Shown: positions 1 to 9,491, numbered from the stretch's first letter. The stretch is 64,000 nucleotides of DNA from Chryseobacterium limigenitum (GCF_900114875.1 NZ_FPKW01000004.1:124001-188000), one strand, 5' to 3'. Made by a program: numbers and translations. The notes: generated from the sequence alone by a model not told the origin.

Positions 1-281
1 TAGCTGAATTTCTGTTTTTTACGATAGCAGTTATTTAACATTATTCTGATTATCCAGGTCTTAAAACCAGCGCGTTTTTCGAATTGGCCCAGATTTTTGT
101 AAGCATCAATATAAGTATCCTGCATTAAATCCTGTGTATCTTCATGGTTGTAATTATATGACCTTCCAATTTTGTATAAATAGGAATTAAAACGTTTTAC
201 GATAATTTCATAAAGAGGTTTTTCTCCTTTTAAAATACGGTTGATAATTTCAACTTCTGTTAATTGACCGAACTGATCCAT
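1..281 (-). CDS. ECF sigma-70 family RNA polymerase sigma factor (partial, 3' end outside window)
   Basis: Reading the minus strand from an ATG at 281 gives an open frame to the window edge (about 93 codons). It starts MDQFGQLTEVEIINRILKG and contains a sigma region 2 core (YNHEDTQDLMQDTYIDAYKN, then FKTWIIRIMLNNCYRKK). This is the core-binding and minus-10 recognition region of extracytoplasmic-function sigma factors. The start lies 2 bases after the stop of the DoxX gene, so the two are almost certainly co-transcribed and translationally coupled. The region 4 half is not in the window, so the regulon and any anti-sigma partner cannot be judged. Confidence 0.85.
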   Translation of the reverse strand, partial: MDQFGQLTEVEIINRILKGEKPLYEIIVKRFNSYLYKIGRSYNYNHEDTQDLMQDTYIDAYKNLGQFEKRAGFKTWIIRIMLNNCYRKKQKFS

Positions 282-283
282 GT

Positions 284-667
284 TTAGCTTAGAATTTTTG
301 CTATTTTAGCCATTGAAAGAGCTGCAATTGCCATTACTAAGTCACGTACTGCCACATCAATGAAGTTAAGACTTAATAATAATGTAATTGCTATCACTGT
401 TAACCAGCCTGCCACGATATAGCCACCTATTTCTGCTTTTTTGAGAACAATAATGCCAGCCAAAATTTCTATTACACCTACAATCATCATGAAAACCGAA
501 GCAGAAATGGGCAAAACGTTCCCAATTGAAGGGTTGACATACTGTTGCCAATCTGTAAGCAAGTTAGTGAATTTGTCTGCTCCCGCAACTATAGGAACAA
601 CTACAAAGGTGTACCTTAACAGATTGAATGCTTGTTTAAGCGCTTTACTTTTGAAAGTATTTTCCAT
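284..667 (-). CDS. DoxX-like small membrane protein
   Basis: A 127-residue protein with about four hydrophobic segments and the usual DoxX layout. The first helix is followed by a GADKF motif, then come helices rich in V, I, A and G. DoxX-type proteins sit in the inner membrane and are linked to redox or quinone chemistry, but a reaction cannot be assigned from sequence. It is the first gene of a minus-strand pair with the ECF sigma factor downstream. It is divergent from the truncated haemoglobin gene; the intergenic stretch of about 280 bases carries that gene's promoter. Family call is good, role unknown. Confidence 0.8.
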   Translation of the reverse strand: MENTFKSKALKQAFNLLRYTFVVVPIVAGADKFTNLLTDWQQYVNPSIGNVLPISASVFMMIVGVIEILAGIIVLKKAEIGGYIVAGWLTVIAITLLLSLNFIDVAVRDLVMAIAALSMAKIAKILS

Positions 668-870
668 GTTTTTATCTTAATTACTTTATACTTTATTAGA
701 GTAAATGACAGGTAGAAAGGTTACAATCAGTTAAAAAAAATGATCGTTATAAAAATATACAAGTTTATGTCAATCATCCTTTTGTTTTCCTGTGTAAAAT
801 TCGTCATAGAAGAGTGTTAGCAGGCGTGAGATCTAAATCGATTAGTTTGAGCCAACTTCTTAAAATATAT

Positions 871-909
871 AAAGATGTTTTTGTCTTTTATTTATTTTCT
901 CTATATTTG
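871..909 (+). promoter_or_regulatory. Promoter and NsrR-like operator of the truncated haemoglobin gene
   Basis: A near-perfect inverted repeat AAAGAT-GTTTTT-GTCTTT spans 871-888 (one arm mismatch). It overlaps a Bacteroidetes-type promoter: TTG at 881-883, an 18-base spacer and TATATTTG at 902-909, which fits TAnnTTTG. The same repeat, perfect, lies before hmp at 2293-2310. An Rrf2-family regulator is encoded between the two targets. Repression by occlusion of the minus-33 element is the natural reading, but the regulator-site pairing is inferred. Confidence 0.7.
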
Positions 910-951
910 CATAACATTCCGCATCATGAATGTGGGTTAAAAATTTATTTA

Positions 952-1320
952 ATGAAAAGCAGCATTAAAAACTTTGATGACATTAAACTTTTGGTGGATT
1001 CTTTTTATAGTGAAGTTCAACGAGATCTATTGATTGGTGGTATTTTTGTTGGTGCGATAAAAGACTGGACAAAACATTTGGAAAAAATGTACACTTTCTG
1101 GCAAACAGTTTTACTTGGTGAACATACGTATAATGGAAGTCCATTCCCTCCGCACGCACAAATGCCACTTAATGGAAGGCATTTTGAGCGTTGGCTAAAT
1201 ATCTGGTCTGCAACAATAGATAAACATTTTGAAGGCAGGATCGCTGAAGAAGCTAAATGGAGAGCCGAAAAAATGGCTAGACTTTTTCTGATAAAAATTC
1301 AATCCAACAATCAAAAATGA
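952..1320 (+). CDS. Group III truncated haemoglobin
   Basis: The 122-residue protein starting at ATG 952 matches truncated globins of group III. It has an early LLVDSFYSEVQRD helix, PFPPHAQMPLNGRHFERW, with H77 as the likely proximal haem ligand, and a C-terminal helix. The frame stays open upstream of 952, but that part has no globin similarity and would include the promoter, so ATG 952 is preferred. Such globins bind O2 or NO and are linked to nitrosative stress or microaerobic life. It shares an operator with hmp and lies next to an Rrf2 regulator, which supports an NO-responsive role. Confidence 0.85.
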   Translation: MKSSIKNFDDIKLLVDSFYSEVQRDLLIGGIFVGAIKDWTKHLEKMYTFWQTVLLGEHTYNGSPFPPHAQMPLNGRHFERWLNIWSATIDKHFEGRIAEEAKWRAEKMARLFLIKIQSNNQK

Positions 1321-1475
1321 AGCTCGTCACATTTATGAAGGGCATTACAGTGCAAAAGTTTTAACGTGAAGTTTTGAAAACTGGTATGTATCATCTTAAA
1401 ATTGTTGTCGCTGAAACTAATGAGAGACAAAACAATAATTAAGACCACTTTAATTTCATTAATAATAATAAATCT

Positions 1476-1799
1476 ATGATTAAGATAGCTTCAATTTTAA
1501 CAGACATTCAATACGGTGAGAACGATCCCTCAATCAGTGTACTTATCAATACTTTACATGCCAAGGAAATAAGGATTGTTTTTAAAAAAAGTCAGGAAAT
1601 GATTGCGCATAAAGCAGCGTATCCGATTGTGGTCACTGTTATTGATGGTAGTATTGACTTCGGGGTAGATTCCGAGCGATTTACCTTGGATAAAGGCATG
1701 ATAATAGCTTTGGAAGCGAATATGCTGCATGATCTAAAAGCAACAAAAGATAGTATAGTACTGTTATCAATGAATAAATCGGTCACAAGCCAACATTAA
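1476..1799 (+). CDS. Small cupin-domain protein
   Basis: A 107-residue single-domain cupin. The barrel strands are recognisable in YPIVVTVIDGSIDFGVDSER and in GMIIALEANMLHDLKATKDS, which resembles the second cupin motif. Histidines are few, so metal binding is uncertain. It lies between the truncated globin and the Rrf2 regulator, 38 bases before the latter, and is probably co-transcribed with it. Small cupins of this kind recur beside NO and redox stress genes in Bacteroidetes. Function unassigned. Confidence 0.75.
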   Translation: MIKIASILTDIQYGENDPSISVLINTLHAKEIRIVFKKSQEMIAHKAAYPIVVTVIDGSIDFGVDSERFTLDKGMIIALEANMLHDLKATKDSIVLLSMNKSVTSQH

Positions 1800-1837
1800 T
1801 AGAAGACATACTTGCAAGAGCAAAAACAATAATTTAT

Positions 1838-2275
1838 ATGGGATTTTTTTCTAAAACCTGCGAATATGCCATAAGAGCTGTTCTTTATATTGCCAGCCAA
1901 TCTCAGGAGGGAAAGCGTGTAGGAATTAAAGAAATTGCGGAAAACATTAATTCTCCTGAATATTTTCTTGGTAAAATACTTCAGAGACTTAGTCGTGCAG
2001 GTATCATATTATCTGTCAAAGGCCCGAACGGAGGATTCTACCTTGATGCAAACGGGCTGAACCGGCCTATAGCAGATATTGTAATAACTTTAGAAGGTGA
2101 TGAAATATTTACAGGCTGCGGAATGGGACTTAGTTACTGCTCAGAAAGCAACCCTTGTCCATTGCATAATGAATTTAAAAAAATTCGTAATCAGATAACT
2201 TATATGTTACATAAAAGTACTATTGGTGCTTTCAATAAACAATTACTGGACGGTACATTGACTTTAAACAAATAA
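1838..2275 (+). CDS. Rrf2 family transcriptional regulator (NsrR/IscR-like)
   Basis: 145 residues, the normal Rrf2 length. An N-terminal winged helix (KTCEYAIRAVLYIASQSQEG, ILQRLSRAGIILSVKGPNGG) is followed by a segment with three cysteines, CGMGLSYCSESNPC, spaced C-x6-C-x5-C. That is close to the 2Fe-2S or 4Fe-4S ligands of IscR and NsrR. The neighbours are globins known in many bacteria to be NsrR targets, and two of them share a palindromic site. An NO-sensing repressor is therefore the best hypothesis. A cysteine-metabolism (CymR) role is unlikely because CymR-type members lack these cysteines. Confidence 0.85.
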   Translation: MGFFSKTCEYAIRAVLYIASQSQEGKRVGIKEIAENINSPEYFLGKILQRLSRAGIILSVKGPNGGFYLDANGLNRPIADIVITLEGDEIFTGCGMGLSYCSESNPCPLHNEFKKIRNQITYMLHKSTIGAFNKQLLDGTLTLNK

Positions 2276-2292
2276 TTTTTTTTATCATAATA

Positions 2293-2310
2293 AAAGACAT
2301 TTTTGTCTTT
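2293..2310 (+). promoter_or_regulatory. Perfect palindromic operator upstream of hmp
   Basis: AAAGAC-ATTTTT-GTCTTT is a perfect 6+6+6 inverted repeat, 19 bases upstream of the hmp start codon. A one-mismatch copy lies in the promoter of the truncated haemoglobin gene at 871-888. Two such sites flanking an Rrf2 gene indicate a small shared regulon. Assigning the Rrf2 protein to the site is an inference. Confidence 0.7.
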
Positions 2311-2329
2311 AATAACTAAATTTCTATTT

Positions 2330-3538
2330 ATGACAAGCGAACAAAAACAATTAGTAAAAGATACCGTACCTGTATTGAAAGAGCATGGTGTTTTATTAAC
2401 TTCACATTTCTACGCTCGTATGTTTCAGTACAACCCGGAATTGAAAAATATATTCAACATGGGAAATCAGCAGAACAGCAAGCAACAAACAGCCCTTGCC
2501 ATGGCAGTTTTAATGTACGCAGAGCACATTGAAGACCCATCTGTGCTGTTGCCGATGGTGGATGGTATCGGTCAGAAGCATACCAGCCTTGATATTCGTC
2601 CGGAACATTATGACATTGTAGGGCGGCATCTAATAGCATCAATTAAAGAAGTACTCGGCATAGCTGCGAGCGTGGAATTATTAGACGCCTGGACAGTAGC
2701 CTATAACCAATTGGCCTCTTTGATGAGTGGCCGGGAAAAAGAATTATATAAAAAGCATACCGAACAAAAAGGTGGTTGGAGCGGCTGGAGGCCTTTTGTA
2801 GTTAAACAAAAAGTTGTGGAATCAACTGAAATAACATCCTTTTATCTTTATCCTGCTGATGGGGGATCAGTAGAAAGTCATTTACCCGGTCAGTACATTA
2901 GTTTACGTTTATTCCTACCAGAGCTTCAGTTATTACAACCGCGCCAATATAGTATTTCGTGTAAGTCCAATAGCGAATATTATCGAATATCTGTCAAAAA
3001 AGAAGTGGGTAGCAAGCATCCGGACGGTATGATTAGCAATCGTCTCCATAACCACATTACAGAAGGAAGTATTGTTGAACTTTCTGCGCCGGCAGGTACC
3101 TTTATATTGAATGAATCGACCTTAGCACATAAAGTATTCATAAGCGGGGGTGTTGGACAGACGCCGCTTTTGTCGATGATAGAAAATCTAACCAACGAGG
3201 CGGATGAAAATAAAGTATCTATTACCTGGATACATGGTTGTAGAAATGAAGCAGTGCATGCATTCAAAGACAAGATTACTGAATTATCGAATTTCTATTC
3301 GAATATCAACCAACACGTCTTCTATGAACAATTGAATGAACTACAGAAAAACAAATATAAAGGCTGGGTAGACCTGGAAGTATTAAAAGAAAAAGTACTT
3401 GATCATAAAGCAGAATATTATATCTGTGGTCCGACTTTATTCATTAAAAAACATTATAATTTTCTTGTAGAGAATGGGGTTCAGAAATCGGCAATTTATT
3501 TCGAAGAATTCGGTCCGGCTTCGTTGCATCTAAACTAG
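2330..3538 (+). CDS. hmp: Flavohaemoglobin, nitric oxide dioxygenase
   Basis: 402 residues from ATG 2330. An upstream TTG in frame would fall inside the operator and is rejected. The globin domain spans about residues 1-138 with proximal H84 (QKHTSLDIRPEHY). An FAD domain follows (about 150-255, with RQYSIS and the GQYISLRL strand), then an NAD domain (about 260-402, GGVGQTPLLSM and YYICGP). It oxidises NO to nitrate using O2 and NAD(P)H in the cytoplasm. Length and domain order are standard. The operator upstream and the Rrf2 gene before it point to NO-dependent control. A strong terminator follows. Confidence 0.96.
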   Translation: MTSEQKQLVKDTVPVLKEHGVLLTSHFYARMFQYNPELKNIFNMGNQQNSKQQTALAMAVLMYAEHIEDPSVLLPMVDGIGQKHTSLDIRPEHYDIVGRHLIASIKEVLGIAASVELLDAWTVAYNQLASLMSGREKELYKKHTEQKGGWSGWRPFVVKQKVVESTEITSFYLYPADGGSVESHLPGQYISLRLFLPELQLLQPRQYSISCKSNSEYYRISVKKEVGSKHPDGMISNRLHNHITEGSIVELSAPAGTFILNESTLAHKVFISGGVGQTPLLSMIENLTNEADENKVSITWIHGCRNEAVHAFKDKITELSNFYSNINQHVFYEQLNELQKNKYKGWVDLEVLKEKVLDHKAEYYICGPTLFIKKHYNFLVENGVQKSAIYFEEFGPASLHLN

Positions 3539-3560
3539 AATACTAAATCGTTTAAGGATC

Positions 3561-3610
3561 AAAGAGTACCAATATGGTGATAATATTCACGTCATTGGTA
3601 CTCTTTTATT
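3561..3610 (+). terminator. Rho-independent terminator of hmp
   Basis: Perfect 13-base arms AAAGAGTACCAAT (3561-3573) and ATTGGTACTCTTT (3594-3606) enclose a 20-base loop and run into TTTTATTT. It lies 22 bases after the hmp stop. Confidence 0.75.
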
Positions 3611-3950
3611 TAACATAACGTTGTAATACAACATATCCTTGCAACTTTAAAGCTATTAGTATAGTATGAGCTTTATTTAATTACTACCAACTATTAAATT
3701 TATGTTGCTGATTCAAAGTATATATTGATCGTACCCTTTATGTTAATTCAGTATGTATGCTTAATCATTTAAAAAGAAACTGAATGAGGCTTGCTTAGTT
3801 CAATACCATATGTAATCAATAATAGTAACTAGGAACAATTCATATCTTTAAAGTTTTGAGTATCGTAAAACTGTTAGTATAATCTATTAAAAATAACCAT
3901 TTAATAAGTCATCTGCTGATGAAGTTTAGTATACTGATCTTTAGCTTCTC
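3611..3950. other. AT-rich intergenic stretch with no recognised gene
   Basis: About 340 bases between the hmp terminator and the 3' end of ccoG. I see only short frames, no convincing start with a ribosome site, no tRNA and no clear repeat. It separates convergent transcription units. Confidence 0.5.
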
Positions 3951-5408
3951 TTATTGGATCTGTAATTTGAAAGGTCCCTCAAAATAAGTCTCATAAGAAT
4001 CTATTAAATTATTTTTATTATCATATATGCCTATGGTAATATTTTGTTTGGAAAGATTCATCTGTGATTCTGGAAAACTTATGTTTATAGTACCTTTTGA
4101 TATTTTATCACGATCGACAGTTATTTTATCAGAAGCACTATAACCAATTTCAGCATTTCTCGGTTCGATTACTTTTATAGTGACAACTTTTTTACTATTG
4201 GTTTTATTGAGGAACGTGTAATTATATGTATTGATAATCTTACCATCTCTTACGAAGAATGTGCTACCTGCCGGCTTGATAAATTTTGCCTCCATCTCTT
4301 CACGGCTGGAAAGAAGAAATCCTTGAAACCCTAGCAATAAGACCAGAATTACTGCGAAGCCTTTCATCCTGCCTGTAAATTTATACGGGCTGCCTGTTTC
4401 AATCTCTCTTTCTGAAGCGTATCTTATTAAGCCTTTAGGCAAGCCAACTTTCTCCATTACTTCATCACACGCATCAATACACGCCGTACAATTTATGCAT
4501 TCCAACTGCTGGCCGTCTCTAATATCAATACCGGTTGGACAAACAGCGACGCACTGATAGCAATCAATACAGTCACCTTTTCCGGTACTTTTCCTGTCTT
4601 CACCATTTCTCCATTTGGAACGTGTTTCTCCTCTCTTAAAATCGTAAAAAACGTTGATGGTTTCTTTATCAATCAGGACTCCCTGTAATCTTCCGTATGG
4701 ACATACCAAAGTGCAAACCTGTTCTCTAAACCACGCAAATACAAAATAAAAAGTTGCTGTAAAAAGAATCATGACAATAAAACTAGTAATATTGGCAAAT
4801 GGCCCGCCTGATATTATTTGGAGCACATCCTCATAACCGACGATATACATAAACATAATGTGGGTGATAAAGAGTGAAATAACGATGTAAACAGACCATT
4901 TTAAACTTCTTTTCCAAATTTTTTCAGTATTCCATTCCTGCCGGTCCAGTCTCATCTGTTTATTGCGATCACCTTCGATCCAAAACTCTATTTTCCGAAA
5001 AATGGATTCCATAAAAATTGTCTGCGGGCAAATCCATCCACAAAAAATCCTACCGAATGCGATGGTAAAAACAATAATAAAAATCAGAGAAGCAATGGCA
5101 CCTAAGGTAAGGATAAAGAAGTCCTGAGGATAGAAAGGCTGTCCCATAATAAAATATTCTCCGTCAATGACGTTCAATAAAAAGACAGGATTTCTGTTAA
5201 TTTTAATAAACGGTATTGCAAAATATATAATCAATAGAATATAGCTTACAAGCTCTCTATAGTTGGTGTATTTGCCTTTTGGCTTTTTTGGGAAAACCCA
5301 TTTTCTCTTACCGGTTTGATCCATTGTTCCTATGGAATCTCTATAAGATTCTGGTTCTACAACCTGAGCTTGGCCGCCGCGCACGGTTTGTTGATCTATC
5401 TCTGACAT
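3951..5408 (-). CDS. ccoG: Cytochrome cbb3 oxidase accessory protein CcoG (copper/Fe-S membrane protein)
   Basis: 485 residues, normal for CcoG/RdxA/FixG. Membrane helices lie near 50-70, 90-120, 165-190, 205-225 and 350-370. Between them are the GRIFCGWICPQT motif, a CTLVCPYGRLQ motif and two 4Fe-4S clusters (CIDCYQCVAVCP and CINCTACIDACDEV). A C-terminal immunoglobulin-like FixG domain ends the protein. It takes part in copper delivery and assembly of cbb3 oxidase. It lies downstream of ccoNO on the same strand, but ccoQ and ccoP, usually between them, are missing. It may still serve the second oxidase operon. Confidence 0.93.
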   Translation of the reverse strand: MSEIDQQTVRGGQAQVVEPESYRDSIGTMDQTGKRKWVFPKKPKGKYTNYRELVSYILLIIYFAIPFIKINRNPVFLLNVIDGEYFIMGQPFYPQDFFILTLGAIASLIFIIVFTIAFGRIFCGWICPQTIFMESIFRKIEFWIEGDRNKQMRLDRQEWNTEKIWKRSLKWSVYIVISLFITHIMFMYIVGYEDVLQIISGGPFANITSFIVMILFTATFYFVFAWFREQVCTLVCPYGRLQGVLIDKETINVFYDFKRGETRSKWRNGEDRKSTGKGDCIDCYQCVAVCPTGIDIRDGQQLECINCTACIDACDEVMEKVGLPKGLIRYASEREIETGSPYKFTGRMKGFAVILVLLLGFQGFLLSSREEMEAKFIKPAGSTFFVRDGKIINTYNYTFLNKTNSKKVVTIKVIEPRNAEIGYSASDKITVDRDKISKGTINISFPESQMNLSKQNITIGIYDNKNNLIDSYETYFEGPFKLQIQ

Positions 5409-5613
5409 TCAGTTTTATTATAATTTTAATGATTTTATTTTTGAAAGAAAGCGTTCATTTTTTCCATGGTCGAATTTCGCTGGACTTGGGTAACAGAAAT
5501 ACGCGACTGATAAAATGACCGGAAAATGATCATCTGTAATGTTTCGAAGAATATTGCATCATGAATTTTAAAAAAATGATCTTAAATTTTAGGAAGTTAT
5601 TTCACCTTGTATT

Positions 5614-7875
5614 TTAATTATTATCAGCTGTTTTTATATCAGTTGTTTTGATATCTATGCCTAATCTCTGAAGATAAGCAATAAGCGCAATAATTTCTTT
5701 TTTCTCTAATTCTCCCTGAGGTCTTTTTGCATAAGCTTCCTTAAGGTCAGACGCTTCTATAAAGATATCTTTTACAATTTTCGCTGCCTGGTTATCAGCC
5801 CATTTATCTGCAGTATCAATCTGTACTTTTGTATATGGCACGTCAAAAGTATTTTTCATGAACTTAAGCTTATCGATCATTTGGGAGCGATCCAGATTAT
5901 TGGCTATTAACCATGGATAGCGGGGCATAATAGATCCTGCAGATGTAGATCTGGGATTGTACATGTGTTTATAGTGCCATGAACTTGGGTTTTTACCACC
6001 TTCCCGGTGTAAATCGGGACCTGTTCTTTTTGAACCTCATAAGAACGGCCTGTCATACACGAATTCTCCTGCCTTCGAGTATTGCCCGTTTTTGCCGTTG
6101 AATCTTACAATCTCGTCTCTAAAGGGTCTTACAACTTGCGAATGGCAGGCATTGCAACCTTCACGGATGTATAAATCCCTGCCTTCCAATTCTAATGGAG
6201 AATACGGTTTTACGGAGGTAATGGTAGGTACATTTTCTTTGAGCATTAAAGTTGGTATTATTTCCACAGCTCCACCAATTGATACCGCAATGAAAGATAA
6301 TACGGTAAGTAAAACGGGCAGTCTTTCCAGCCAAAGGTGCAGTCCTTCACCTTCTTTTCTTTTATTGCTGATATTTGCCAAAGCCGGAGCTTCGGCCGGC
6401 ACTTCTCTTTGAAAAGAACCCTTTCTGACCGTAGCAACCAAGTTAATAACCATTAAGACAGCACCTGAAAAATAAAACAAGCCACCTAAAAATCTCATTT
6501 TAAAATATGGGATAATTGCAGTTACCGTATCCAGCCAGTTTTTCCACAATAATGTTCCGTCGGGATTAAACTGTTTCCACATTAATCCTTGTGTAAATCC
6601 TGAAATGTACATTGGAACCGCATAGAAGATAATTCCAAAAGTGCCTAGCCAAAAATGCCAGTTTGCCATCTTGACCGACCATATTTTTGTTCTCCATAAG
6701 ATGGGGATCAGATAATAAATCATACCAAAAGCCATAAAGCCATTCCAGCCTAATGCTCCGAGATGAACATGACCTATCACCCAGTCTGTAAAGTGGCCAA
6801 TTTTATTAATGTTTTTTGTTGCTAAAAGAGGTCCTTCAAACGTTGCCATACCATAACAAGTTACTGCAACAACGAAGAATTTTAAAACTGGATTTTCTCT
6901 AACTTTGTCCCAAGATCCTCTCAATGTGAGCAATCCATTCAGCATTCCTCCCCATGATGGTGCTATCAGCATAATTGAAAAACCAGTTCCTACAGCCTGT
7001 GCCCATGCAGGTATTGCGGTATATTGAAGATGATGCGGCCCTGCCCATATGTACACAAATATTAATGACCAAAAATGAATAATTGAAAGTTTGTATGAGA
7101 AAACCGGACGTTCAGCGGCCTTTGGTAAAAAATAATACATTAAACCCAAAATTGGGGTAGTTAAAATAAATGCTACCGCATTGTGACCATACCACCATTG
7201 TACGATGGCATCTTTAACTCCTGAATAAGCAGAATACGACTTCCATCCTGTAAAGGACAAGGGGACTTCAAGGTTATTGAATATATAAAGCATCGCTACG
7301 GCTATCCATGTTCCTAAATAAAACCAAATCGCAACATATAGATGTCTCACTCTTCTTCTCGCAATAGTTCCGAACATATTCATTCCAAAAATCACCCATG
7401 AAAACGTAAGAAGTATATCGATTGGCCATTCATGTTCAGCATATTCCTTAGATGTATTGATGCCCATAAAGAAAGTTATAAAGGTTATTACAACCATTAA
7501 TTGCCAAGTCCAGAAATGAATCCAGCTTAATGTTTTGCTAAACATTTCTGTTTTTAAGAGTCTTGGTACGGAGTAATATACTCCGACAAAAACGCTGTTG
7601 CAGACAAAAGCGAAAATTACAGTATTGGTATGTAGCATTCTTATTCTGCCGAAACCGAATGCTCCGTTGGTATCTATTAACGCTTGTATCCCTCCGTTTC
7701 TTAAAATTTTTATTGACTCGTCATCAGTTCCAAAAATGAATTCCGGCAGCTCTGGATAGAATAACAGCAGAGCCGCAGTGAGACCAAACAGGAATCCGAT
7801 CAGTCCAAAAACTATTGTTGCATACAAAAAGGCACGTACTATGGTATTGTCATAGTTAAATTTCTGTGTATTCAT
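5614..7875 (-). pseudogene. ccoNO: ccoNO, fused cbb3 oxidase subunits I and II, interrupted by one in-frame TGA
   Basis: The minus-strand frame opens at 7875 and encodes a full CcoN. Ligand motifs are LHTNTVIFAF, WWYGHNAVAF, GPHHLQYTAIP and IGHVHLGALGWNG. It continues into the CcoO cytochrome c start (EGCNACHSQVVRPFRDE), the fusion usual in Bacteroidetes. At 6037-6039 the frame meets TGA straight after VYDRPFL. The same frame then reads GSKRTGPDLHREGGKNPSSW and on to 5614 (SIMPRYPW, the likely Met haem ligand). The stop therefore replaces a Trp codon (TGG to TGA) and no frameshift is involved. A truncated product would lose the axial Met. The choices are real decay, a sequencing error or readthrough. 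ccoQ and ccoP are absent in the 205 bases before ccoG, which favours decay. Confidence 0.88.
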
Positions 7876-7973
7876 TATGCCAAAAGTAGCATAGCATTAT
7901 CAATTATTTATGGTGTTAATCATCGAAAAAATAGCTATATTTATGATCGTTGAATTATTATAATAACTAAGCT

Positions 7974-8858
7974 ATGAAGGAGGTTTATCCAACGTTTAAG
8001 ATAGGAGGTCTGTCGACATGTAATTCTATTAGTGAAATGTTTACGGTTGATAAGTTTTCAGAATTCTTAAAGCGGAATCCCGGCACAGAGAAGGTACATC
8101 GGCATTCTTTCTACCATGTTACCTATTTTGAAAAAGGATGCGGTGAAAATTTAATAGATTTCAATTCGTACGATGTTATTCCTAATAAAATATTTTTTAT
8201 GCGTCCGGATCAGGTTCACAGCTGGCGATTAGACGAAAATACGGAGGGTTATGTAATCAATTTTTCAACTACTTTTTTTGACCAGCTGAAGATAAATTCA
8301 TCATTGATTGATCAGTTTCCTTTTTTCAATTTATTCGGAAGCGACCAAATGGTCAAAATTTCCGCACAGAACCAGAAAAGAATTAAGCTTTGTTTTGAGG
8401 AAATTATTTCAGAAATGGCTGACATTCAACCTTGGTCACAAGTAATGATTGCGTCATTGGTACTACAAATTTGTGCACTGGCATGTAAAGAAATTACCAC
8501 TGAAACCGTTTTTACAGACACCAATTATAATTCTTTGATATTAAAGCAGTTTATCGAAATTGTAGAAGTTAATTTTCATCAATATAAATTGCCCAAAGAG
8601 TATGCGGCTTTTCTGAATGTTACTCCTAACCAATTGAACTTCATATGCAAACAGCAGATCAATTTATCGGCAGGAGAAATTATCAGAAAAAGGATCATCT
8701 TAGAAGCTAAAAGGCTCTTGGTTAATTTTGATTTATCCATTGCAAGTATTGCTGAAACGTTAAATTATTCCGATCCGTCATATTTCGTGAAATTTTTTAA
8801 AAAGTATACATCATTTACGCCTGATGCATTTCGAAAACAATATTACATTAAGTATTAA
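7974..8858 (+). CDS. AraC family transcriptional regulator
   Basis: 294 residues. An N-terminal cupin-like sensor (VHRHSFYHVTYFEKGCGENL, IFFMRPDQVHSWR) is followed by a C-terminal double helix-turn-helix (about 200-294; ASIAETLNYSDPSYFVKFFK, FTPDAFRKQYY). It is divergent from ccoNO with a gap of about 100 bases, and just upstream of a Crp-type regulator. Local control of the oxidase genes is plausible but not shown. The ligand is unknown. Confidence 0.88.
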   Translation: MKEVYPTFKIGGLSTCNSISEMFTVDKFSEFLKRNPGTEKVHRHSFYHVTYFEKGCGENLIDFNSYDVIPNKIFFMRPDQVHSWRLDENTEGYVINFSTTFFDQLKINSSLIDQFPFFNLFGSDQMVKISAQNQKRIKLCFEEIISEMADIQPWSQVMIASLVLQICALACKEITTETVFTDTNYNSLILKQFIEIVEVNFHQYKLPKEYAAFLNVTPNQLNFICKQQINLSAGEIIRKRIILEAKRLLVNFDLSIASIAETLNYSDPSYFVKFFKKYTSFTPDAFRKQYYIKY

Positions 8859-8891
8859 ACTTATTCATTATTAACAATTATATATATCAGA

Positions 8892-9491
8892 ATGATTCCT
8901 GAAAAGCATTTAAAAAAATATAATTATAGTACAAAACATTACGATGTTGGAGATTTTATCTATGAGGAAAACACAATTTGCAAAAATTATTTCCAGATTA
9001 TTTCGGGAAAAATCAAATTAAACAATTATTGTGAAGACGGTAAAGAATTTATCCAGAATATATTTGAGGCACCTCAAAGCTTTGGTGATGCCTTACTTTT
9101 TATAAATGAAAGATATCCTACCAATGCAGTAGCTTTAACTGAATGTAGTATTATAGAGATTTCCGCTAAAGATTTTTTTGATTTACTAAAGGATAATCCA
9201 GAATGTGCAATAGACGTCAGTACAGGTTTATCCCGAAGGTTACACTACAAAATGCTGATGTCTCAGCATGTTTTTTCTAAAGATCCGACTGTAAGGCTTA
9301 AAGCTTTAATGGATTATTTCAAAAATATGCACAATGTACACAAGAAGTCGAATAAAGAATATTTGGTTCCCTTAACGCGTCAGCAAATGGCGGATCTAAC
9401 AGGTTTACGAGTGGAAACTGTTATCCGAACTATTAAGTTGATGGAAAGAAATCATTTGCTGACTATAAAAAATCATCTAATATACTATTAA
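8892..9491 (+). CDS. Crp/Fnr family transcriptional regulator
   Basis: 199 residues. A cyclic-nucleotide-binding-like beta roll covers about 15-125 (YDVGDFIYEENTICKNYFQI, FGDALLFINERYPTNAVAL). The C-terminal Crp winged helix has TRQQMADLTGLRVETVIRTI. There is no N-terminal cysteine cluster, so it is not a 4Fe-4S Fnr. Bacteroidetes members of this type often respond to haem, NO or redox signals. Its place between the AraC gene and the second oxidase operon, 97 bases upstream of the latter, makes that operon the likely target. Confidence 0.88.
   Translation: MIPEKHLKKYNYSTKHYDVGDFIYEENTICKNYFQIISGKIKLNNYCEDGKEFIQNIFEAPQSFGDALLFINERYPTNAVALTECSIIEISAKDFFDLLKDNPECAIDVSTGLSRRLHYKMLMSQHVFSKDPTVRLKALMDYFKNMHNVHKKSNKEYLVPLTRQQMADLTGLRVETVIRTIKLMERNHLLTIKNHLIYY

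Noticed and set aside
814..951. Longer start for the truncated haemoglobin
   Set aside because: The added residues lack globin similarity and would be encoded by the promoter and operator.
2303..2329. Upstream TTG start for hmp
   Set aside because: The codons add no globin sequence and overlap the palindromic operator; ATG 2330 gives the normal length.
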